Assembly (NCBI GenBank): GCA_027922465.2
Contig: BQMF02000759.1
Location: 61,860 to 125,859, forward strand
From: Turritopsis dohrnii
Taxonomy: Eukaryota > Cnidaria > Hydrozoa > Anthoathecata > Oceaniidae
Direction: 5' to 3'
DNA length: 64,000 nt
Shown: positions 43,673-56,504 of the stretch, piece after piece
How the letters are laid out: each line of letters begins with the position of its first letter
Position numbering within the stretch: position 1 is the stretch's first letter
Position numbers and translations under genes: made by a program
Notes under the pieces: model-generated
What the model was told of the DNA's origin: nothing
Seen by the model: the letters and a program-made list of their open reading frames with translations, nothing else
The model's database searches: none

Positions 43673-46469
43673 GGAAACTTGCAACATAAGTAAAGAAACT
43701 GTCTAAGCGAGACACGAGGCAATTTAGAGTTGAGCAGGAGAAGTGAAGGAACCAATTTGTTTTGGGAAAACTTAAAAGATTCATTCCTGAGGTACGAATT
43801 CTTATTATGTCATTACACAGGTATACGTTAAGCACTAAATTTTACCCTAAAATTTGGCACGACTTCTCTGTTTACGGTGTTTTGAAATTTGAAACTTACA
43901 TGTCGTAAGCATCGGTAGTTGGGCTTTTTCAACACTTTTTATAGGAAATTGAAGATTAACTGACTTTTATCTACTTAGCTTTTAGGCTTTTAAATGCCTT
44001 TGTTTGCAAAAACAAAACTTCGCAGCAAACAAGAATCATAGTAAAGGTAAATATCGATTTTTAACGTAAAGGTTCCTAATAACATTTCTTGTCACAAGTA
44101 AAAAAAGAAAAAACTTTTTTCCTTGGAAATAAAAAAAACCCCATGAATTCACCTTTTAAAACAACAAAATTGTAATGGCCCATTCTCTCATGAAAGTGCA
44201 ACCAAATTTCAAGATAGTTTTTACAGGATAAAGAAAACCTGGGGTGCATGGGTCGCGGCGCTCCTAGGTGACCTAGGTTGTCCAGTTCAAAAAAGTCGAA
44301 ATCTACGTCATGTATGTCACATTTGGCCCTAATGGTATTGTTACTTCATGATGCCACAAACTTCATACAAGCTTGCTTGATTGCATGTGAGCCAACTCAA
44401 AACCTACAACACCGTTTGCAATGAGTCGGTCACGTTTCACTGCAATATTCCACTTCAAATATTGTTTGCTTTTGTTCTGGATTAAGGAAACTATAAAAAA
44501 AGACAAACCTTCCTTATTAAATTTTATTTTATTTTTTGTTGTTGACAACCCACACAGCAACACAAGATATTTTGTGGCTCGTCACCAATGCTGTAGTTGT
44601 GTTTTTGTGATAGGAAAATTTCAAAAACTTCCTTTTGAACACAAAAAGGCCGGAGGGGAAATATGTTTGGTTAGCGTCACTTTTAGTCTTAAAATTTGGT
44701 GGGTCAGTCAGCAAAGAAAACCCCAAATATTTCACACTTTTAGTTGACTTTTTCTTCTGCCTTCCTCACGCTTGAATCCAGCTTCTCTTTTGCTTAGCAG
44801 GTACTAACTTGCTTCCCTTATTTCGTAAATGTACCGCTGTAAAGGCTAACTGACTAATAGTGAGCTTAAACGCAGATTTTTTGAATCCGCTGGTATATTA
44901 TTATTATTATTATTATTAGAATATTGATAGTCAGATAGCTTTGCATCTCCCAATAAAAGCCGGTAGCGACTTCGATTAATATCCCGATTTTCTATAGAAA
45001 CGTTATTCCAAAAACAATTCGTAAATTTTTGTTTCGAAAATAGCCATAGGAACTTACGTCTTTTACATATGTAAAATATAAATCTAAAACATCTGGGACA
45101 AGTAATTTAATAATAAATGGTCCAATAATTATTATTGATTTAGTCCATCATTTTGAACTATTTTATGGTCACGACAGTCATAATTATTGAAACAGAGTAA
45201 AAGCCGATCAGTGAAATTTAACCGGTTTTGTTAATAAATCTACAGATGAGTATAGCCCGATTTCCGTTCAATACTTACGCCCGCGTAAGCCCGAGCGGCC
45301 AAACAGCTGCAAATGGAAGTCAAAAGACACGATTGGCTGAAATTATCCGCGCACGTCTGTTGGCTAAAAAGAAGATAAAATTTCTTAATTCTATTTTTTT
45401 TGATGAATGGACAAACCTACACTTATGAATTAGCCAATACACGTACGTTCTGCGTCACTCAGCATGGACTACCTGCGTCCGCGCGGACATTTTAATGAAG
45501 AGAAATCGGGTTTAAGAGTGCAATGGCAGCGCCATTAAAGACGGAACCAGTTGAATAAAACAGCAAGAAAAAAAACTGAAACTTTTTCAAACTCAAGTGA
45601 TTTTTGCACACTGCGGGTGCAGTAGCAGTTCATACTTATACAAAGATGTCCATACCACTTTTTAATCTTCATGCGAAACTATTTTTTCATGGCCAGCATT
45701 TCCACGGTTTATCTCCGGATGCACGAGCTGCAATCCACAATAAGGAAACGAAAACGAAAGTTTTCAGCCACTTGATGAAAAAATAAAAAGCAAAAAAGTC
45801 CTTAAATATTTTTGAGAAGGCGCAATCAGCTGGTGCACTTGTGTACCAAACAACATATAGAAAAACACCCTAATCATAAAACAGCCTAAGATGGCATATC
45901 ATCGAAAAATGACCATATGTCGAATCAAAGTTGCATGAAAACATGAAAGACAAGCCAAGCCACCAAGACTAAAGTACTTGCAAGAAACAAGTACCGAGAA
46001 CTTGCAGAATCATCTGGAAATAATGCACTCTCTACTTAATGCTGTGGAATGCTTCAAACAGCATATCACAAATTCTTGAGCACGACAAAAGTGATCATGA
46101 GAGCAAAGTGTTGGATTATGCATAAAAACTTTGATGGGTAACTGAGAGGTTTTAGGCCTTCAGAATCCATCCCTAGTCTTAGGATATTCTGCCAGAGATT
46201 TCCAAGTAGTAGTTGATTGACCGCCTGAGATAGGCATTGCATTGCTTCAACGTGCAAGAGAACAATGTGCAGTCAACCGATTGGTCTTTATTTGGCTGAT
46301 ACACTACTTTAAAAGCGCATCGGAGCGGAGAATTAAGATACAAAATGACTGGACTCAAACAGACCCGCAGCAGCCGCACTCAAAGGGACAAATCACAACA
46401 CCGTCGTTACACCAGCAAATCATAAACTAGAAGTGCTGTCATATTGTAAGAATTCAATTTTGAAAAATA
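43673..46469. other. intergenic stretch without a recognised gene
   Basis: AT-rich. Contains a (TTA)n microsatellite at about 44895-44919 and a GC-richer patch near 45270-45500 with short ORFs that match nothing I know. No RNA gene was recognised. Confidence 0.4.
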
Positions 46470-48115
46470 ACACACGTTGCTTAAGACATGTGTTGATATG
46501 AACAAAACAAGGAGAGTTATCACATCCAACAAATAGTCCATGCAAATTCATACAAACCAATGCCCTAATGAAAAGCCATAGGAAGCCGATCTCCATTGAC
46601 AAACATCCAACGAAGTGTCTATATAATCAAAAGATACACAGCTACCATATCCAGCAAATAGTCCATGCGAATGCATACAAACGAATGCCCGAATGACAAA
46701 CTGCACGGAGCCGATCTCATTGGGCAACATTGCTATAGAAATAACTGTATATTACGAAAAAATGCGGAGCCATCCTATCCAACAAAACGTCCATGCGAAT
46801 TTATACAAACCAATTCCCTAATGGCAACCCATAGGGGCTCAATCTAATTCAATCTATGTCTACATTACCATCCACCCAATCCAACAAATATTCCATGTCA
46901 ATTCAAAAAAACGAATACCCTAATGACAAATAATCAAGAGCATATGTCTTTTGACATATAATCCATATTGTGTAAGGCAAATGTCAATGTTGCAAAAAGA
47001 TACAGAGAAATCCTATCAAACAGATATGTCAAGTCAAATAGATCAATACCCTCATAAGGAACCATACAGAGTCGATTTCTTTTGATGCATATCCCAACTT
47101 GCTTTAGAACCATCTATATATAACGAAAAGATGCAAAGCTATCCTATCCAACAAATATTCCATTAAAATTTATACGAGCCAATGCTCTACTGACAAACCA
47201 TACGAGGTCGATCTATTTCGACGAAAACCCCACATCGTGTAAAATCTATGTCCATGATCCATAGCTCTCCTATCCAATAAATAGCCCATGAGAATTCATA
47301 CAGACTATGGACCTTAGTGACAAGCCATACAGAGTTGATCACTTTCAACAAATTTGCCACAATGCATAAGACCTATTCTGATGTTTCGAAAAGATGCAGA
47401 GCTATCCTATCCAAAAAGTATTCCATGACAATTCATACGAACCAACACTCTAATGTCAAAACATATGTAGTCGATCTATTCTCACAAGTATCCTACTTGG
47501 TGTAAGACCTATGTCCATACTAGGAAAAGATGAAAAGGTATTCTATCCAACAATCAGTCCATGAAAGTCATAATATTTTATGCCCCAATAGCGAATCATA
47601 CGCATTCGATCTCTTTTGACATATATCGCACGTTACTATAGAGCTATCTTTATATCACGAAAATATGCAGGAACTAACCTATACAACAAATTTGCTATGT
47701 CAATTCATCAAACAATAGCGCTAATGACAACGCGTACAGAGTCAATCTAATTTCACAATTGTCCCACGTTGCATAAGAAATATGTATAAATTACAAAAAG
47801 ATGTACAGCTATCTTATCCATCAAAACGGGCATGCGAAATCATAAAAATCATTGCCCTCAATGACAGAACATTTTCACAAGTATGCCAAGTTGTGTAAGA
47901 CCTGTGCTGATATTACCAAAAGATGTAGGGCTATCCTATCTATCAAACAATCCTATATGATTTGGTACAAGTCACTTTGTTTGTGAAATAACAAACAGAA
48001 TCGATTTTTTTTCTGATGTATGGGACGTTGCGAAAGCCCTATGTTCATTCTACCAAGATGCAGGCTATCGATTCTGACGCTGAAACATGCATGAATTTAT
48101 TCAAACCAATATCCT
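46470..48115. repeat. degenerate satellite array, about 128-bp unit, about 12 copies
   Basis: A landmark ATCCTATCCAACAAATAxTCCATG recurs near 46522, 46648, 46774, 46876, 47015, 47141, 47267, 47404, 47537, 47679, 47809 and 47932. Spacing is mostly 123-142 bp, with one interval near 102. Other landmarks keep phase: CATACAAACCAATGCCCTAATGACAA, GTCGATCT and GACCTATGTCCATATTACGAAAAGATG. The short ORFs inside are by-products of the repeat. Confidence 0.9.
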
Positions 48116-48958
48116 AGTGACATCATAATGCACCATAAGGTTCTTCACTTAACCGTTTAATAAAACCGGAAGGGGATTTAACACAGATGGGATTACAGCA
48201 ATGGCGTGTAAGTCATAATAGCTTTACAAAATATATATATAACAAACAAAAATTCCGTGCTTTGGGTAAGTCGATCAAAAGTATTGTACTTGCTGACCAG
48301 CTTTATGTTTTTCTCGATCTGTGTAGTGGCTGTCATACCTGTGAAAAATCCCATGGTTGTTTTTTCTAAACTTGCTAACATAAAAGAACTGAATACGTGA
48401 CCATAAGAATGGAATAACAATAAAAGTATAAAATAGAAGAAGAAAAACATCATTTCCTAATGTTCGGGAATGGTACAAAAGAATATTTGAGTTCTATTCT
48501 ATCCCTCCATTTTCGAATTGGTTATTTACCTAACAAATGCCAGAAATGCATAAAGTTGCGTATATGTGCTTGATTTGCGAAGTTACACGAACTGAAGATC
48601 AGGACGTAGACAATTCTTGATAACGATGAAAGAACAAAATGCCGTGTTTCACCCTGTCAGTAGTTAGTGACTGATACTCATCAAAACACAGATGATAAAT
48701 ATATAGTTAAAAACTTATTGGCGAATTCTTTTTAGAAACAAAAAATTTGTTAAGGTTTCTGCTCATACTTTATGACGTAACAAAAATCTCGGTATAGATT
48801 CAAGTAATGTTCTTATTTCATTGAAACTAGTACGTTGAAATTTACTTGAATCTTCGACCGTTTAATTAACGAAGATTAAAATATCATTGAAGATACTAAC
48901 AGAAAAGCTTCATAATTTCATAAACTTAACATAATTTTGAGTGCTGGAAGTTCGGTAT
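48116..48958. other. AT-rich interval, no gene seen
   Basis: Separates the satellite from the stop of the Crypton-like gene. No motif stands out. Confidence 0.35.
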
Positions 48959-51900
48959 TCATCTGTTCTTTTTCCTTGCTCGTTCATAATTTATTCTGGT
49001 ACGTAATTGTGGCAGAGTGTACTTTTCCGTTAATCCAGTTCGGCCTAATATCTCCTTAATTCTTGACTCCGTTAGTCCTCCACCGGTAATCAACGATTTC
49101 CCAGTTGTTCGTATTGTGGCAATATCATTTTCTGTGAATATACATCGTCTTTGAATTGGGGAACCTGGATTTTTTTTTGCTCTGCCCAGCTGTCGAAGTT
49201 TGTCATAAACCTGCCTTGGTGAAGCATCGATTGATGTGAAAGACTGATGTGAACTCTTTACGTTTCCGTAATCAACGTTGCTATTACCAGGAAAGACATC
49301 ATTCAGCTCTTCAAGTTCTTGGCTGCTCCAGATTTTCCTCTTGAGTGGTGTTTCATGATGTGACTTCGAAGACACTTCCAAAGAATTATCATTGCCATGG
49401 AACAAATCTGTGACAACCTCTGTTCCAATGATGGAAGACTTCTGCAAGTTTTGCATGTAATAGTGCTCATTAGCTGTCCTCAAACTATGAGCCATGACAT
49501 TGGCAGCTTTTTCCAAGCATTTACTGCCTTTCTCTCTGAGTCCAGTGTTTGCGGACTTCCTAATTACATTTGCTGTTAAGTTCTTTGGGATTGCTCTATT
49601 TTCAAAGTTTCCAACCCTCTCCCACAGCACGTGTAATCGTTTGCTTACATCTTGCCACTCCAACTGACGAAAACATGGTTTGATTGGACATTGATCTGCC
49701 TTCTTGCACGTTCTACAAAAACTTTCAACATTTGGTAGTTTTCTCTATTCAATATCACCTTTGCTGGTCCATAGGTATCAACAGTTTTATGATCCCAGAC
49801 TTCTATTAACCACTTCTCGTTTTTCAATTCTCTTGCCTTTCTAAATTCGTCCACCGTCATATTCGCTGTGACACCAGATCATGGCGCACTTTTAAAATGT
49901 ATAATTGTAAAAAGATGATCTCGGACAAGGCAGTATTCACGTTGCTGAAGCTTGTAATTCATACTTCTCGAAAGTGCTGAGAATAAAGCACTGGCTTTTA
50001 ACGCATCTTCACTCGAATAATATTTCTTTACTTGTTCTTCATCAATGAGCATTTGTAAATCCTCAGACGCACGAACATGTCTCGCAAGTTTCTCTTGTTT
50101 TTTGTAGTTCTTTCGCCATTGCTTGAGCTTGCTGATCAATGCATAAATATCAGACTGACGAACATTATTTATTTGTACTTCGTCAGCAATAATGAATTCA
50201 CAAAAATCTATCAAGGAATACAAGTACTTTTTGATACTTGTAGCTTTTGTGCCTTTCTTTGCACAATATTGTATAATGTAACTCTCCCGAAAGTCCTTGC
50301 CACCATTTTTAAACAGTTGGCTTAGATCACTCCCGATGTTAATAGCGCCTAAAATTGTTCTTATATCCCCTGCAATAACATCAATTGAACGTTGTTTCCT
50401 ATTACGATCTGGACCAACCATATAGGAATGAAATTTCTGGATCAACATTTCTACATCATGACTAATGGCTCCAGCGTAAGATGCCTCACTTTCCTGCTCT
50501 GAGTCATTAGAGCTGCAGTCGTCATTATCATCAACGTCATCGTCTTCGTCATCATAATCGTCATCGTCATCGTCAGCTGCATTGTCATCAACCTCGAGAT
50601 TTTCATTCGAATATTCTTTGCGCTTTCTTAGTCTTAGCTTTGAAAATGTGAAGTTTCTGGTTTCGGTGGTAGTTTCTGCGGTATTTTTGCCATGAAAATC
50701 AATATTCCCATTTCCCAAGTTTGAATCTTTATTTCTAACCGCACCCGCCATATATATTGTGGAGCAGCTTTCATCATCAAATGCTAATACTCTCTTTGAT
50801 GTATCTGATCTACCTGCGGTCAGAGATGCGTTGACGGTATCAATATTAATATTATTGGTGGTACTAACTTCCGGTAAATCTTTAGTTGAAGAAGCGGTCT
50901 TTTTATTTGCTGAAACACTGAAAGTAGATGGAATCTTATGCAACAAAGATTTTATGTTCTTTCTTGGTGATTTTATCACATTCTCTGGTAGTATTTCGGA
51001 GTCATATCGCGGAGCTTTCTTTAACAGATGGTAAAACAAAGGGCCTTTCTCAATCTTATGTTTTTTTGTCAAATGATCTGGTAGGTTTGTTCTAACCTGA
51101 AAGCAGTTTTCAACGGGACAAATTCTTTTTACATGGTAATCTTTGGACTTTGTAGGAACGCTCTTTTTTTGACTGCGCTTTAATTCAAAATGACTTGTAG
51201 CTGCTGCCGCACTTTCTTTGGACCACCCGTGCTTTGCTTTTAGGTGACGTGATATATATGATTGGGATACACCACAAACAGGGCAATTAATTTTCCTCCT
51301 CTTTATTTTTTCAGGCACACACTTGTGGAAATCAACATTTTCATCAAATGCAATTGTATTAATCTGTGGTTCCGTTGCATTTTCACTTGTGTTACATTTT
51401 CACTTGTGTTAAGAACAATGTTCGATTCATTTTCTTCAAAAACAGTTACATATGATTCATTTTCCATGACCTTTATCTCACATGTGTTGTCCAAAACATT
51501 GGAAACTGCAGTCGGTTTCTCGATAATGACGGATAAACTTGATACAAAAGGAATTTTATAAATTGAAATAGCATCTACATTCTGGAATTTGTCTGCTTCG
51601 ACATCGGTATGCAATTTGCCATCCAAAGACAAAGTCGGTGTCCTATCGTTAACAGGAGTTTTTGGTTCGCTGTAGGGACAAACCATCTGTATGATGTCCT
51701 TGACAGTAGCTGAGATTACGTCATGTAAAGCTTTATCACAAATTACAGGAGGATTAATAAGACTGGGAGCAGCATCAGTCTGAACTTCTTGGCAACCAGA
51801 TTCTAACATTCCAAGTTTCTCTTCGCCTTGCATTTTGCGGTCTGTGAAAGGATTCGGAAGTGATATTTCCTCAGTAAAGCTGGAACTATTTAACAAGGCT

Positions 51901-52895
51901 TGTCTTGTATCGCCATCCGTCGGTTCAACAATGGGATATGTGACCTCTTTGAATAGAGTTACTTTAACCTCCGGTTTTACTTGATAGGTATCGTTCTCAT
52001 TTGGTTTGGTATCTTCAATCATTCCATGTAGTGCAGTAATTCGAATAACTGACACATCTTCATCAAAAATAAATATGATGGAACCAGCATCGGATTTTCT
52101 TTTTTTGTTCGACATGGCTAACTCAATCCTCGCATGAAATCTATTCAACTCTTTTTGTGTTTTAACCATTCCCATTTTAACAAGTTCTTTGAAATTCTTT
52201 GCTTCGACAGGCTCGTCATCTTCAGGAAAACTTTCCAAAAATGTTATGAAATGTTCCTCCGTTCTTTCCTTCGTCCAATTCATCACCTTTGAAAATATGT
52301 GGATGATTGCTTCCGGTAACAGCACCTTAAAATGGTAGTTAAAGGGTATTTTCATTTCACTGAAGGTCGCAGTTATTTCTTTTGATAATGTAGAGGACAT
52401 GACATCAGGAAGCAACTCTATCAAGCCTGAATCTTGCATCTTCTTTTTCTCCACTCCTCCAGTCTTATATGTACTATGTCCTCTCGAGGTAGTCTCACCA
52501 ATGGGGATCCCTCGGAAACAGTCGTCCTTTAGATAATCCATGATAAGTGAATTTTCAAATCTGCTGAAGCCTTCTACTGTAACATCCTCTAAGTATACCT
52601 TCAAATCTGAAGCGTTTGTCTCATTGACGTATGAAATGAGTGTATCCAAACGTGTGTAATTTTCGGGATTTGTTACAAAATCTTCGTGTTTCTTACTTTG
52701 TTGGTGAATTTCAAGAGATGTATACGATTCATCACAAATTTCACAAAACTGTTTGCTATCATTTTTTTCTTTGTTTCTCGTAATATCCTCAGTTGAAATT
52801 GGGTCCTCGAACACAGGTCCCTCACCGCTGTAATTAATACTAGGAACTACAAAGTTTTTGAAAATTATTGGCTTTGCATCATTGTCACTATCCAT
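48959..52895 (-). pseudogene. Crypton-like tyrosine recombinase fused to zinc fingers, broken in three places
   Basis: Starts with ATG at 52895 (MDSDNDAKPI). A DBF4-type zinc finger (CEICDESYTSLEIHQQSKKH) is near 52750-52695. A 17-bp tandem duplication at 51383-51416 shifts the frame; without it the reading continues into two C2H2-like fingers (CPVCGVSQSYISRHLKAKH and CPVENCF...HLTKKH) and an Asp-rich tract (about 50580-50520). The recombinase follows: SSEDALKASALFSALSRS, then REYCLVRDHLFTIIHF. A TGA at 49879-49881 sits where the catalytic Arg is expected before SGVTANMT. Next are VWDHKTVDTYGPAKV, a frameshift near 49660, IRKSANTGL and MAHSLRTANEHYY, which supply the other RHRY residues. A C-terminal Myb/SANT-like stretch (KIWSSQELEELNDVF) closes it. 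Cryptons integrate by recombination and have no inverted repeats, so ends were not defined. Confidence 0.75.
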
Positions 52896-54010
52896 AAGGG
52901 ATATTATAGCTTACTCAGAATGGGCAGAAGTTAAACGTCAATACACGGAAAAACTTAACGCTAAATCGATAATGGCTGGTGACGGTAATTTACATGTTTG
53001 CCGTTCCCCTGAATACAACTACTATCACAATGCAGTGCGCTATGAATTGTGTGTTTTGGGACTACATTTACTGCTGTTCTGAATATCTTTGAAAATGTCT
53101 GTTTTGTTCGTGAAATCCTTTCATTATTCACACATTGCACTGCCCTCAGGGCGCTAATTTGGCGCTAATTTGGATAATTACGGCAGTGACATCTTTTTTA
53201 TAGCAAATATACAGAGAAACGCCAACAAAATCTGGCTATTACTACCATTGTGCTCCATGTACTAACGAGACATTTTGCAAATATGTGGCAGCCCTTTTAA
53301 CTTCTATGAGTATAAAGACTTCAAGTTCACAGAAAACATTCTCTCCTTAATACATCGTTTTGTTAAGGGGAAAGACGCAGTGGGGCAGTTCTCGATAATT
53401 TTCTCACAGAGTCTCTAAAAATTCGCACGGACGCTTCTGCCTGGTAGAGGATATGTTACTTCATCTTTTGGTGAGACATCGATGTTTAAAACATATTTCA
53501 GAATGATTATGGATAATAATTTCTTGAATTACGTGACGGATTGGTAAATAGATATTAGAAAACTCTGAAGGTAAGGGCTGGGAAGTGACCGAAAAAAAGC
53601 AGCAATATGTTGAAAACAATTAGGATTATCTTAAATACAAAACGAGGCATCTTTAGTATTGAGTGTTGGCTTGTTAGGCAACCTCCGATGATATAACTAT
53701 GACGTAGTTCGGCTACTGGTCAATACCTGATTCATCAAGATTATGCTGCATTTTTCTCTAATAGAATAAAAGAAGAAAATCATATAACTGATAAACTTAA
53801 ATTGCATTGCTTCGAGTAACATATATTCACTTTGAAACGGGGTTGTTCCATTCCAAACGAAATTTTTACTTGCGTATCTCTATAAATCTGAAACAAAATC
53901 ATAATTGAGATATACATTTACAGTTAAATAACTATGTATTCCATCTGATCTTTGAATTGTTAAAAATAGCCCAGAAGAGTTTTTTCAGACAATAGCACAT
54001 TCTATGATAA
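52896..54010. other. interval upstream of the Crypton-like gene, no gene seen
   Basis: Probably contains the 5' region of the Crypton-like gene. GGGCGCTAATTTGGCGCTAATTTGG, a short direct repeat, is at 53149-53173. No other feature was recognised. Confidence 0.35.
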
Positions 54011-54857
54011 CTAGCCGCCAAGGCGGCGTCACTCGCCGCCCATGTCCACCTGCTCTGTTTCACTGTATCAATAAACATCAAATTTCCTTATACTTATAAA
54101 CGGCTCGTACAACTTGCGCTCAACCAGAAGCAGATTCGAAGTCACAACCTCTGGTAAAACCAATCTTTTATCAGTGTAACAATACACTCAAAACGTAGAG
54201 AGAGAAAACTTCAACTTTTTATTAGCTTTTGTTTTAAAAAATTTACGCGCTCTAACATGGGTGCTATCAAACAGGGGGAAAATGGTTTCTCTTCTTAAAA
54301 AGATCACATGGGGGGAGAGAAAAAAGGCACGTGCTAAATGAATAAATAGAATAAAAAAAACGTTCGATCAGAACAATTAAAAGAAGAAATTAATTTATTA
54401 AAAGAAAAGCAAAAAAAAAAAAAAAAAAAACATTTTGTTTTTATATGATACTCTTTTTTACCTATCGTTTTTTAAACATTTTGATTGATCAAAAAATAAG
54501 TTCACCCGTCTCAGACAGTCAGGCAAAAGTTAGTGGCAAACCCAACATATGCTGCCACGTTCTGCCACTGCTGTTTTTTGTCCAAAATGTTTAATCAGTT
54601 AGTTTCTTTGTATTTAGTTGATGTACTGTTTTCAAAGCTAAGTCAACGTGGAATATAAAACTAACGATAATAATAAAAACAAAACGTTATTCCTATTAGT
54701 TCATCAGCCAAAAAAAGTCACGTTTGATTGGGGTTGTAATGTATTTCCTTTGAACTCACGCCGCACACAAAAAAATAAATAATTTCGCTCACAACTCATC
54801 TACCATTTTGCGTGACTTACAGACAAACAAACGGAGAATTGGCTATTAATATATAGA
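54011..54857 (-). mobile_element. non-autonomous Helitron, copy 2 (inverted)
   Basis: Full-length relative of 13322-14165 on the minus strand. It starts TCTATATATTAATAGCC at 54857 and ends in the GCCGCC-TT-GGCGGC hairpin followed by CTAG at 54014-54011. The flanking bases are A before and T after on the minus strand. Internal landmarks shared with copy 1 include TGTTTGTTTGTCTGTAAGTC, the TTTTGTCCAAAATG block and AGAGCAGGTGGACATG. An A-rich run near 54410-54430 (T-rich on the element strand) is longer than in copy 1. Confidence 0.92.
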
Positions 54858-56372
54858 TACAACATCCTTGTCATTTACAAAAGCTTATCTATCATTCATG
54901 AGAAGTCTATTTAAAAACCAAGGACTGCTTCATTCATTATTCCAATTTCATTTATTCACACTACTGAATACAGAAAACAATTGAAATGTGAACAGTGATG
55001 AAACATGATTCAATTTTCTCTGAACAATCCAGTCTTTAGGAACAAATTCTGAAACAAATACTTCTTGCTTCCTACATTTTGTTTTAAAACAGTACTGAAT
55101 ACTGATTGTAATTAATTAGTTGGAGTGTATTGATTGTTATGTGATCAAGAGTGAATTCATGATTTCAATAATTGGTCAGCGCGGCAGCCCTTTATCAGGG
55201 TGAGTGCGGCCTCCATAAAAATAAAGAGGAGTTCACGTTTCTGGAAACACAGATTTATAATGCTTATCAGGGAAGCAATGCAATTCTCAATATTATGATC
55301 GTTAGAAGTGATACTGTGATTATACTGCTGAGTTTCCTTGCTAGCTACTTATTTCTGATTTTTTGGTTTGTGTTATTGAATTGGTCAGGAGATATGAGAG
55401 CTCTGCTACCTCCAAGCCAAGCAAGGGCCTATGCTATGATGCATTTCATTGTCGATGTTATTTTTTGTAATCTGTTATATAGTTACATCCGTCAACTTAG
55501 AAGAGTTTTCAATGTGTGTGTGTGTGTAGAAATATATAGTCACCCAAACAGACAACATCTCCAAAGTGTATATATATATATAATAAGACATTTTATATTA
55601 CCTCTGTGAAGGTGCATTTATGTGCTACTTAAAATTGAATTAATCAACAATATTTTGTGTTAGTTGTAATGTAATGCACTTATTATCAAGCAATGGACGC
55701 ATAATGTTTGCAAACTCTAATTATCACTTGAAATCTGGAATGTCTATTTATTCAGTATTTCAATTAACAAATTCCCTATGAAATCATTATAAGTTTATTT
55801 ATTTCTTTCATAGTCTTGTCTTGTCACTCATGTTTTCATGTATGTAAAAAATTATTATTCACCATAGATAAATTTCATTTTATCATTTTTTTAAATCGAA
55901 AGCTTTTGCGATTTTGTTGTTGTTTTTTATGTTTTATTCTGTTTATCTGCTTGGCCAGCAATCTCTTATTTTCTTATTCTCAAATAATAAACAGTTGTTT
56001 TGCTTACTTTTTTATTTTCAATGAAGTACAACAAAAATGTGTGAAAGACACATTGTCACGCATACGAACACGGTATTTTTTAATCATTGTCATAAATCTT
56101 TAATGATCTATAGTCATTCCTTTTCGGAGTCATCTGCACAGGGAGAGGTTTACTTTTGAACTTTTTGTGATGATATAACACAAGGTCTGCATAAAATCTT
56201 TTGAAGTATATATACTCAAAAACAGCTTATTTGAAAACTAAGTTACTTTAGAGAAAATCCCTACATGAAAGTCTTTTTTATATAAACTTAATTTTACATA
56301 TTCAGGTATATACAAATAAGACACTAATAAATATTCGAGTGAATGCTTCGTATCTTTAATTTCTTTGATAAC
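54858..56372. other. AT-rich interval, no gene seen
   Basis: Short ORFs only. Microsatellite runs (GT)n near 55516-55529 and (TA)n near 55569-55582. No RNA gene or transposon end was recognised. Confidence 0.4.
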
Positions 56373-56504
56373 TAATGAACATTTATGCTTTTTGTTACTA
56401 ACTTACTAACCTTAGTGTATATTACCTTTAGACTAGCCTATATACTATAAACGTACAACTTGTGTCCTTCTTATGTCCATTCCTATATCAAGGCAACTTG
56501 AATA
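56373..56504 (+). repeat. 5' LTR
   Basis: TAATGAACATTTATGC...GGCAACTTGAATA. Very short for a Gypsy LTR. The outermost TAA could belong to the flank if the LTR begins at TGAAC. No TATA box or polyadenylation signal is obvious. Confidence 0.9.

Noticed and set aside
45228..45428. 66-codon ORF in a GC-richer patch as a small gene
   Set aside because: Short, without recognised similarity, and flanked by stops in all frames; the patch may be a transposon end, but no inverted partner was found.
46470..48115. CRISPR-like array
   Set aside because: The period is about 128 bp and the whole unit is repeated, so there are no unique spacers. The context is eukaryotic; it is a degenerate satellite.
55172..55609. 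145-codon ORF with hydrophobic stretches as a membrane protein gene
   Set aside because: It starts at a non-ATG codon in AT-rich DNA and runs through GT and TA microsatellites. No family resemblance and no supporting splice or promoter context.
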